A DNA stretch of 28,205 nucleotides from JAHBTB01 sp964451255 (lineage in GTDB: Bacteria > Armatimonadota > Fimbriimonadia > Fimbriimonadales > Fimbriimonadaceae): contig CAYVHL010000013.1 in assembly GCA_964451255.1 (NCBI GenBank), positions 1-28,205 on the forward strand. The letters run 5' to 3'. The first letter of the stretch is position 1, and each line of letters starts with the position of its first letter. The notes beneath the pieces are model-generated. The model worked only from the letters and a program-made list of their open reading frames with translations, did not search any database and was not told the DNA's origin. Made by a program: the position numbers and the translations under genes. This document shows, piece after piece, positions 22,336-28,205 of the stretch.

Positions 22336-23154
22336 CTACTTCCGTCTGCGCCTGACCAGCCCCAACGCACCAAAGGCGAGAGTAGCGACGGTAGCCGGTT
22401 CTGGAACCGGCTCTCCGGACAAGGTGAACGCGGCGTTGAACTCGTTTCCGGGTCCGACAATGTCTGTGCCGACCCGCAACCAGTCTGGTTTGAGGTTCTC
22501 ATCCCGGATCCAGGTCTGGTAATCGGGCGAGAAGGGCGTACCTGGGTCGACGATCGGATGCGGTGCGGAGAGCCAGTAGAAGTCGCCGTTGCTCGTGAGT
22601 ATCTGCGGGGCAAGGAAGTAGTGGTCGGCGCCCAAAACCAGGTCCGTGGTGAAGGTGAAATCAATCCTGACCTCCGTGCCACTGACCGGCCCCTCGCCCC
22701 CAGTCGTCTGGTTCGGAATCTTGTGGATGCCGTCCTTGACGCTGTTAAGCGCCGTGAAGACTGGACTCACCGTCGTGGTGGAGTAGGTGAGGCCGCCCGA
22801 TCCCGAGTCACGACCGTCAAATGCTATGTCCCCAGGGGAGTTGGTCCTGGTCGGCACGTCACCAGTGGGGGTGCCGGAGTCGAGCGGATAAACGCGGTAG
22901 ATCGTCATGCCGACTCCGGTAACAAACCCGTTACCAGTGAGCAGTCCGGTGACCGAACCTGAATGAACACTGGTCGTCGTGTTGGTAACAAAGTCGTCAG
23001 CGGTCTCGATCTGCAACTTTCCAACACTTGAAGGTCTTGAGGCCATGGCCATCAGACTGTCTGCGTAGCCAGTGGAGAAGAAGAAGCTATCCCCAAACGC
23101 GGCGCAGAACCCCAATGTGCCAATCGAGACAAGAAGGACGCGGCCCAAGTTCAT
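22336..23154 (-). CDS. PEP-CTERM sorting domain protein
   Basis: A 272-residue secreted protein with signal peptide MNLGRVLLVSIGTLGFCAAFG and a C-terminal VPEPATVATLAFGALGLV followed by RRRRK. The body is Thr/Ser/Gly-rich and beta-predicted: ADDFVTNTTTSVHSGSVTG, a TEVRIDFTFTTDLVLGADHYFLAPQ strand pair, and a TWIRDENLKPDWLRVG segment. It resembles PEP-CTERM proteins with an ADDF motif, as does the protein at 26890. The start ATG has GGAA 9 nt upstream. Role unknown, presumably surface or matrix. Confidence 0.87.
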   Translation of the reverse strand: MNLGRVLLVSIGTLGFCAAFGDSFFFSTGYADSLMAMASRPSSVGKLQIETADDFVTNTTTSVHSGSVTGLLTGNGFVTGVGMTIYRVYPLDSGTPTGDVPTRTNSPGDIAFDGRDSGSGGLTYSTTTVSPVFTALNSVKDGIHKIPNQTTGGEGPVSGTEVRIDFTFTTDLVLGADHYFLAPQILTSNGDFYWLSAPHPIVDPGTPFSPDYQTWIRDENLKPDWLRVGTDIVGPGNEFNAAFTLSGEPVPEPATVATLAFGALGLVRRRRK

Positions 23155-23598
23155 AGTTCAATTTCCAACAGAGAGGTCATGCACTGTCGCATGATAGGGT
23201 ACCGACGCAATTGGTTGGCCAGAGCGGGCGAAAGCGAAGTCTGGTAGATAGACTTGCATAAAACTCTCTAAGTATTGTTCTTAGATTCAGATCGTAAGTT
23301 CTGAGGCAATGCCTGAGTCGCTTGAGACTTGAACTGGGTGGCCCTGCGTGATCCCCAGACCACCCCCCAACAACGCACCTGTCCCGCGTGCGTCCGCTCA
23401 GATCGTGCTCATTTGCCAAAGGACACAGATTTGTCATGTATCATCACCGGAGGTCCCGGTTGTTGCAACCGGCACCCCGCATTGCTCTCGTATATTCGCG
23501 AAACTGCCGCCCCTGTTGGATCACGGGCGACAAGAGGGAACCTGGGCTTCGGCTTGGCGCCGTCGCCGGAAAAGAATCTGCTCCTCGGAGATACACAA
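23155..23598 (+). other. 444 bp intergenic region between divergent PEP-CTERM and ankyrin genes
   Basis: No convincing gene is seen. The ankyrin frame stays open back to 23329, but the added residues do not look like protein. The stretch holds two adjacent hairpins with 7 nt loops: AAGTCT/AGACTT at 23237-23255 and TCTAAG/CTTAGA at 23267-23285. Further on is CCGGTTG/CAACCGG at 23456-23472. The part around 23240-23300 is AT-rich and probably holds promoters. The PEP-CTERM promoter candidate is at 23191-23196. Confidence 0.5.
23191..23196 (-). promoter_or_regulatory. Possible -10 box (TATCAT) for the PEP-CTERM gene at 23154
   Basis: TATCAT within CTATCATGCGA on the minus strand, 36 nt upstream of the ATG. 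The 11-mer is shared with the promoter region of the PEP-CTERM gene at 14516. Confidence 0.4.
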
Positions 23599-25497
23599 AT
23601 GAGACAAATGATGTCGTTGCTCAGTCATAGATTCCGAATGCTTCCCGTGGTGTCTGCCTGTGGGTTCATCGCCATCGCCGCCGCCGCGCCGGTCTTTTCA
23701 GGACAGGAACAGCAGCACCGCACTTCGACCGATCCGCCGACCGTCGGACGCGGGAAACTCGGCTCCGAACTCTTTATCGCAGTCGGGCGCCGCGACCAGG
23801 CCCAGTTGAAGAGCCTGCTCGGCCAGGGCGCTGACGTCGACGCACGGAACGGGCTTGAGTTCACGCCGCTTTATATAGCCGCCGCCAGCTTCAACATGGA
23901 CGCGATGAACACGCTGATCGCCGCCGGTGCTGACGTCAACGCGGACAGCCCATACGGGACCGCGTTGCTCTTTGCCGCGCTGACCGGCAACACCCCTGGG
24001 GCCAAGATTTTGCTGGACAAGGGCGCCGATCCCAAAGTCGTGCGGGCCGACAGCAAGAACGCGCTTATGTTGGCGGCTAACGCGGGTGCGACACCGATCG
24101 TGAGCATGCTGGTCGTCAAGGGAGTCGACGTCAACGCCACCGACACAAGCGGTTCGACCGCCCTCATCTACGCGGCCCGGAATGGACATGTCGAGACGGG
24201 CATCGCCCTGCTGGCCGCGGGCGCGGACATCGAGGCGAAGGACGCCGAGGGTCTAACCCCGCTCATGACCGCCTCTATGACCGGTCAGGCCGATTTTGTC
24301 ACGATGCTGATGAAGCACGGTGCGAAATCGGAAGCCAAAGACGCCAAGGGTCGCACCGCCCTCTTGCTGTGCGCCAACTATGGCGACTCTCCAGGCGCGA
24401 TAAAGGCACTGCGCGTCGGCGGCGCGGACATGAAGGCGACCGACAGCAAAGGCAGGACGGCTGCCAGACTCGCCGCCGACCATGGCTACCGTGGCGCGCT
24501 TTCAGCTCTCGGGTCAAAGTTGACCCCTAGGACGAAGAGAACCACCCGTCAGGCGGCTCAGGCCGCCATGCAGATGGTGGACGCCTCGCTCGCTAAGTTC
24601 ATCGAAGGGGCCGCCTGCCTCTCGTGCCACCACGAAGGCCTTGGCCGCTGGGCGTCAGGTGTCGCTCGGGAGCACGGTCTCAAGACGAGCCCACAGGTCG
24701 CGAAGGCCCAGTCGGGCCGGTGCAACGGCGTAGCCAGCGCGATAAAGGATATGAACGTGGGCGCGCTCAAAGATCCCGAAGCCATGAAGCGCTTGCCCCT
24801 GACAGAGATCAACGAGTTGGCCGACGGCTACGCTTGGCTCCTGGCGGGTATGGCAGGAGGTGGCGACCCTCGCGATGAAGCAAAGGGCGCGATGGCCATG
24901 GTCATGGCCCGCCAACAGTTGCCTGACGGCTCCTACCTGGTCACCTTGCCGCGTGTGCCTCTACAAGGGAGCCTGTTCACGGTCACGGCGTTGGCCGTCA
25001 AAGGGATGAACCATTACGGCCCGGCGGCCGATAAACGTGAGATCGCCGAACGGACGGCAAAGGCCCGGAAATGGCTCGCCACCGCCGAGGCAAAGACGAG
25101 CGACGACAAGGCGTTCCGGTTGCTCGGTTTGAAGTGGTCTGGCGCGGGCCGCGCCGAGATCAAGCGGGCGGCCGATGCGATCAAAGCCGACCAGCACCAG
25201 GATGGCAGCTGGTCTCAGGTACCTGGCATTCCGGGCGACGCCTACGCGACCGGGCTGGCTCTGTACGCCCTGCATGCTGGCGGCGGCGTCGCCGTGGACT
25301 CGACGGCATATGCGAAAGGCGTGAAGTTCCTGGTGCGCACACAGGACGACGACGGCACTTGGTTCGTGGCTAAACGCGCCATTCCGGCGAACAACTACAT
25401 GGACACCGGCTATCCGCATGGTGAGTCGCAATACGCGTCGTTCGACGGAGCTTGTTGGGCGATCATGGCGCTGTCCCAGGGCCTGTCCACAAAGTAG
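23599..25497 (+). CDS. Exported ankyrin-repeat protein with CxxCH motif and C-terminal alpha/alpha-toroid
   Basis: A 632-residue protein with a signal or membrane-anchor segment (about 12-35). About seven ankyrin repeats follow (57-305), with typical GADVDARN, TALIYAARNGH and LLAAGADIEAKD units. A basic linker comes next, then a CLSCHHEG motif (340-346) of the CxxCH heme-c type. The C-terminal half (about 405-632) has repeated Q-x-D-G-S/T-W/Y motifs (LPDGSYL, HQDGSWS, DDDGTWF), as in squalene-cyclase/prenyltransferase-type toroids. No DxDD cyclase motif is seen, so catalysis as a cyclase is doubtful. I recall similar fusions in Acidobacteria and Planctomycetota. The ATG at 23599 has GGAG upstream. 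Localisation outside the cytoplasm would suit heme attachment. Confidence 0.9.
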   Translation: MRQMMSLLSHRFRMLPVVSACGFIAIAAAAPVFSGQEQQHRTSTDPPTVGRGKLGSELFIAVGRRDQAQLKSLLGQGADVDARNGLEFTPLYIAAASFNMDAMNTLIAAGADVNADSPYGTALLFAALTGNTPGAKILLDKGADPKVVRADSKNALMLAANAGATPIVSMLVVKGVDVNATDTSGSTALIYAARNGHVETGIALLAAGADIEAKDAEGLTPLMTASMTGQADFVTMLMKHGAKSEAKDAKGRTALLLCANYGDSPGAIKALRVGGADMKATDSKGRTAARLAADHGYRGALSALGSKLTPRTKRTTRQAAQAAMQMVDASLAKFIEGAACLSCHHEGLGRWASGVAREHGLKTSPQVAKAQSGRCNGVASAIKDMNVGALKDPEAMKRLPLTEINELADGYAWLLAGMAGGGDPRDEAKGAMAMVMARQQLPDGSYLVTLPRVPLQGSLFTVTALAVKGMNHYGPAADKREIAERTAKARKWLATAEAKTSDDKAFRLLGLKWSGAGRAEIKRAADAIKADQHQDGSWSQVPGIPGDAYATGLALYALHAGGGVAVDSTAYAKGVKFLVRTQDDDGTWFVAKRAIPANNYMDTGYPHGESQYASFDGACWAIMALSQGLSTK

Positions 25498-25511
25498 GCG
25501 CACGTACTGCA

Positions 25512-25539
25512 ACGGGGGAAGGCTTTGGCCTTCCCCCGT
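25512..25539 (+). terminator. Hairpin terminator after the ankyrin gene
   Basis: ACGGGGGAAGGC and GCCTTCCCCCGT form a perfect 12 bp stem with loop TTTG, 14 bp after the stop. It is followed by CGTCGTCTTTC. Confidence 0.85.
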
Positions 25540-25646
25540 CGTCGTCTTTCAAGGAGCGCCTTGCGTATCCGCGGGCTCGTGGCCGATTCAAAGTAACATG
25601 ATGTGACGATGCATGGGTCGAAATCGATGAGGACTGTCGGCTGCGG

Positions 25647-26726
25647 TTGACGACCGCGGATTCCCTTGAGCGGGCGCGCGGCCTGATCCTTCGGGCCGGG
25701 TGGAACAGCACTTGTTACCAACTCCTGAACCGCGGGATCGAGCATTGGTGGTCTGGATCCGGCGACGGGTTCGTCGGGTTTGTCCGGTCCGGTGGGATGG
25801 CGATCGTGGCCGGTGCGCCAGTCTGCAAGCAAAGCCTGTTGGCCGAGACTGTCCGCGAGTGGGAGGCCTTTGCTGCTGGCGAGGGCCTGCAAGTCTGCTA
25901 TTTCGGGGCAGAGACCAGGCTCCAAGAGTTGCTCGCCCCTTCGCATGAATACATCGACGTCGTCCTCGGCTCGCAGCCTGAGTGGTCGCCTCAAGTATTT
26001 GTGGAGGCCAACGAGACCACGTCGTCCTTGCGTCAGCAACTCAACAGGTCGTCGAACAAGGGTGTCGCCGTCAGGCGATGGGATCGGGAAGAGGCGGAGA
26101 ACAATCCACGGCTCATCGGCGCGCTCAACGAGTGGCTCGCATCCCGGGGCCTGCCGACGCTCCACTTTCTTGTCGAACCCGAGACCTTAGGCGACCTCCG
26201 CGACCGCCGAATCTTCGTTGCGGAACAGGGGGGCAAGGTCGTCGGCTTTGTCACCCTTTGCCCCGTGCCGGCCCGCGACGGTTGGTTGACCGAGCAGTTT
26301 GTGAGGGCGGACGCGGCACCGAACGGGACGGTCGAACTGTTGCTCTACCATGCCGCAAGGTCGGTGGCCTCCGACGGTGCCCAGTATTGGACAATGGGCA
26401 TCGTGCCCCTCGTCGCCCAAGATCTGCCCGGTGCCGCAGATCCGCTCGGCCTTCGGCTCCTTCGCGGTTGGGCAAAGGCCCACTACACCAGGTTCTACAA
26501 CTTCCGTGGTCTCAAGGAGTTCAAGTCGAAGTTCCGCCCCGACCATTGGCAACCCGTGGTGGTCATGGTGAAAGACCGCCGCTTTCGATTGCGACATCTC
26601 CGGGCCATCGCCCGGGCGTTCACCGTCGGGCCGCCTGAACTGGCTGTCGCGAAGGGTTGTTGGAAGGCCTTGGTCGAAGAGGGACGTCGGTTCCGCAAGT
26701 TCCTCGGCCAGTCACAACGGACGTAG
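25647..26726 (+). CDS. DUF2156 protein (phosphatidylglycerol lysyltransferase C-terminal-like)
   Basis: A 359-residue protein of the double-GNAT fold found at the C-terminus of MprF-type lysyl-phosphatidylglycerol synthases. The motifs are WNSTCYQLLNRGIEHWW, GFVGFVRSGGMAIVAGAPVC, the middle LRQQLNRSSNKGVAVRRW, GLPTLHFLVEP, KVVGFVTLCPV, TVELLLYHAARSV and the end YNFRGLKEFKSKFRPDHW. No membrane flippase domain is attached, so it is a soluble version. Such proteins may transfer aminoacyl groups from tRNA to lipids or other acceptors; the substrate is unknown. The start is a TTG at 25647; no ATG or GTG lies upstream in frame. A GAGGA lies 13-14 nt upstream. Appears monocistronic. Confidence 0.87.
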   Translation: MTTADSLERARGLILRAGWNSTCYQLLNRGIEHWWSGSGDGFVGFVRSGGMAIVAGAPVCKQSLLAETVREWEAFAAGEGLQVCYFGAETRLQELLAPSHEYIDVVLGSQPEWSPQVFVEANETTSSLRQQLNRSSNKGVAVRRWDREEAENNPRLIGALNEWLASRGLPTLHFLVEPETLGDLRDRRIFVAEQGGKVVGFVTLCPVPARDGWLTEQFVRADAAPNGTVELLLYHAARSVASDGAQYWTMGIVPLVAQDLPGAADPLGLRLLRGWAKAHYTRFYNFRGLKEFKSKFRPDHWQPVVVMVKDRRFRLRHLRAIARAFTVGPPELAVAKGCWKALVEEGRRFRKFLGQSQRT

Positions 26727-26797
26727 TCCAAGGAGGGGCGACTCCGGTTACCTGGCAGAATTGCCTGATTCCGAAAAATGTCCCTATGGGAACATGT

Positions 26798-26812
26798 TTC
26801 TACGTGTAGAAT
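26798..26812 (+). promoter_or_regulatory. Palindrome overlapping a TAGAAT box upstream of the PEP-CTERM gene at 26890
   Basis: TTCTAC-GT-GTAGAA is a dyad with 6 bp arms (26798-26811). It overlaps a TAGAAT hexamer (26807-26812) that could be the -10 box. A TCCC-TAT-GGGA dyad lies upstream and a CCCG-TCAT-CGGG hairpin downstream. It looks like a regulated promoter with a leader of about 70 nt. Confidence 0.4.
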
Positions 26813-26889
26813 CCCGTCATCGGGAGTCCAGGTACTTTTGCCATGGTATTTCTCTGTGGTGTGCCGGGTGATTTCTCGAAGGAGGAGAA

Positions 26890-27597
26890 GTGAACAAACT
26901 ATTCATTGCAGCTTTGGCCCTCGTTGTCTCTGCTACCGCGTTCGCGGACATTGACCACTCCCAATTGATCAACCTGCCTGGCGGCGGCACCGGTGCGATC
27001 GCCGGTGGGGATGTCTCTCAGGTGGAAACCGGGGAAACCATCCTTGGCTTTGGCTTCCAATCCGGGACCAACACCATGGCAGACGACTTCACCGTCGGCA
27101 GCAAGTTCCACGTGACCGGGATCAGCGTCTTTGGCTATGCGACCAATGCGACTGCCCCGGCCGTCACAAGTGTGTCTTGGGCTATCGATGCCAATCCGAC
27201 CACCTCGCTGACGCTGACCAGTGTCACGTCTCAGTGGTGGAACCCGAACGGCGTCGGTGTCTATCGATGTGGCACAGGTGTGACGAACAGCAGTGCCCGA
27301 CGACTCAACGTCGGTGAGGTGACCGGCCTCGACATCACGCTTGATCCGGGAACCTATTTCTTGAGCGTGCAGGCGGCAGGAATCAACTTCACCCCGCCGT
27401 TGCCTTCCAGCCAAGCGGTGTATGGGATGAACGCCCTTCAGGACGCGGCCGGCGCCGGGTTTGCCCCCGTCGCCAATGGTTCAGGCGGCGCGGATCTGGC
27501 CTTCATCATCCATGGTGAGGCTGTTCCCGAGCCTGCGACGATGACGGTCCTCGGCTTGGGCGCGTTGGCTCTGATGCGCCGTCGTTTCAAGAAGTAA
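26890..27597 (+). CDS. PEP-CTERM sorting domain protein
   Basis: A 235-residue secreted protein. The GTG start is preceded by AAGGAGGAGAA, the strongest ribosome site in the window, which suggests high expression. Signal peptide NKLFIAALALVVSATAFA. The body has the MADDFTVGSKFHVTGISVFGY segment, typical of a group of PEP-CTERM beta-sandwich proteins, and LDITLDPGTYFLSVQAAG. It ends VPEPATMTVLGLGALALM and RRRFKK. No enzyme motif. Followed by a textbook terminator, so monocistronic. Confidence 0.9.
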   Translation: MNKLFIAALALVVSATAFADIDHSQLINLPGGGTGAIAGGDVSQVETGETILGFGFQSGTNTMADDFTVGSKFHVTGISVFGYATNATAPAVTSVSWAIDANPTTSLTLTSVTSQWWNPNGVGVYRCGTGVTNSSARRLNVGEVTGLDITLDPGTYFLSVQAAGINFTPPLPSSQAVYGMNALQDAAGAGFAPVANGSGGADLAFIIHGEAVPEPATMTVLGLGALALMRRRFKK

Positions 27598-27618
27598 GGT
27601 TCGTACCTGACGCACTCT

Positions 27619-27653
27619 GGCAACCTGACCCCGATCCCTCGGGGCAGGTTGCC
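27619..27653 (+). terminator. Rho-independent terminator after the PEP-CTERM gene
   Basis: GGCAACCTG pairs with CAGGTTGCC, and inside it CCCCGA pairs with TCGGGG around TCCC, with one bulged A. It is followed by TTTGCATTTTGC, the clearest T-rich tail in the window. Confidence 0.9.
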
Positions 27654-27694
27654 TTTGCATTTTGCAAGGCCATGGATTCGGCCAAGCGTAAGGC

Positions 27695-27700
27695 TAGAAT
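27695..27700 (+). promoter_or_regulatory. Leaderless-type -10 box (TAGAAT) for the last DinB gene
   Basis: TAGAAT is followed by exactly 6 nt (GGCGCC) and then the ATG at 27707. Confidence 0.55.
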
Positions 27701-27706
27701 GGCGCC

Positions 27707-28201
27707 ATGGGCAGAGACAAGATCGTTGATGAACTGCTTGTCACCTACGAGTACTCCTACGCCATGGACAACTGGGTCGCCCCGATAATGGAGGAGTTGG
27801 AGCCGGTTGGCGTGGACGAGGCCCTGTTTCTGCCGAGCGGAGTCGAAAGGTGCATCTGGGAGATCGCCCTGCACGTCGCCACCTGGAACGAGAACATCGT
27901 CGATCGCGTACGCATCGGCGATAAGGCGACCGTCGTCGGCGGGCATTGGCCACCGTTGCCGCTCGACAAATCGGATGCAGCATGGCAAACCGCTAAACGC
28001 GCCCTCCGGACGTCACTTGACCGCATCCGGTTGCTTCTGGAAGAGTCAGACGCCGAGACCCTGCGCGCCAGTCCTTACGGGATCCCAGACCTTGTCTTGC
28101 GGTTCGTACACATCGGCTATCACGCGGGTCAGATCACCAAGCTACGGGAGTGGTATCGTTATTGCTTGGCAGGGGATCCGGTGTCTAAGCTTCACAGCTG
28201 A
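27707..28201 (+). CDS. DinB-family four-helix protein
   Basis: A complete 164-residue DinB_2-type protein. The first helix (DELLVTYEYSYAMDNWVAPIMEEL), a central WEIALHVATWNENIVDRV with His, and a C-terminal RFVHIGYHAGQITKLREWY with two His give the usual three metal-ligand histidines. The HxxYHxGQI pattern is characteristic. Thiol transferase or hydrolase activity is possible, but the role is unknown. It shares little sequence with the DinB protein at 20892. The upstream box implies a leaderless message. Confidence 0.92.
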   Translation: MGRDKIVDELLVTYEYSYAMDNWVAPIMEELEPVGVDEALFLPSGVERCIWEIALHVATWNENIVDRVRIGDKATVVGGHWPPLPLDKSDAAWQTAKRALRTSLDRIRLLLEESDAETLRASPYGIPDLVLRFVHIGYHAGQITKLREWYRYCLAGDPVSKLHS

Positions 28202-28205
28202 GTCC

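Noticed and set aside
22132..22962. 276-codon plus-strand frame across the ArsR end and the PEP-CTERM gene
   Set aside because: It is antisense to a clear PEP-CTERM protein and out of frame with the ArsR protein; no recognisable domains.
23329..23598. Upstream extension of the ankyrin protein by 90 residues
   Set aside because: The extra residues have no signal peptide and look random; the ATG at 23599 has a ribosome site and starts a proper signal segment.

Overview
The window (28,205 bp) is GC-rich bacterial chromosome with housekeeping and accessory genes and no sign of phage, plasmid, insertion sequence or CRISPR. Four secreted proteins end in a PEP-CTERM tail (V-P-E-P-A, hydrophobic stretch, Arg-rich end). 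Together with a free-standing N-terminal half of CarB, tandem pilT genes and many apparently leaderless promoters, this suggests a Gram-negative-type lineage such as Armatimonadota (Fimbriimonadia). That placement is inference; no rRNA gene is present.

Layout. 1-984: 3' end of a split carB. 1025-3197 (minus): greA, secE, nusG and a fatty acid hydroxylase. 3346-8617 (plus): a lipoprotein, three tandem PilT-type retraction ATPases and metX, with short gaps or overlaps from pilT1 on. 8676-9663: tRNA-Asp, tRNA-Phe, rpmB and a small nucleotide-hydrolase-like gene. 9630-13417 (minus): a class I aminotransferase, a double zinc-ribbon membrane protein and an SPFH/GYF_2 protein (a YdjG/YdjI-like pair), and a possible tiny membrane protein. 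13422-14369: a threonine dehydratase-like PLP enzyme. 14516-19251: an envelope and secretion region with two PEP-CTERM proteins, a GH16 glucanase, a DUF1080 protein, a GNAT acetyltransferase and a secreted esterase. 19393-20676: an ArsR repressor with two SRPBCC (AHSA1) genes. 20892-22327: a DinB gene divergent from an ArsR regulator carrying an unusual alpha-helical C-terminal half. 22336-28201: a PEP-CTERM protein, an ankyrin/CxxCH/alpha-toroid protein, a DUF2156 protein, a fourth PEP-CTERM protein and a second DinB protein.

How the genes fit together. The three PilT paralogues and the lipoprotein probably act in type IV pilus retraction or twitching, with pilB and pilC elsewhere. The SPFH and zinc-ribbon pair resembles the membrane-stress module that recruits PspA in Bacillus, but no pspA is here. 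The PEP-CTERM proteins need an exosortase encoded elsewhere. The most general signal is regulatory: at least seven first-in-unit genes have a [T/C]ANNNT hexamer exactly 6 nt before an ATG or GTG, the geometry of a -10 box driving a leaderless mRNA. Genes inside operons instead tend to carry Shine-Dalgarno sequences. Strong hairpins, mostly without long T-tracts, separate several units.
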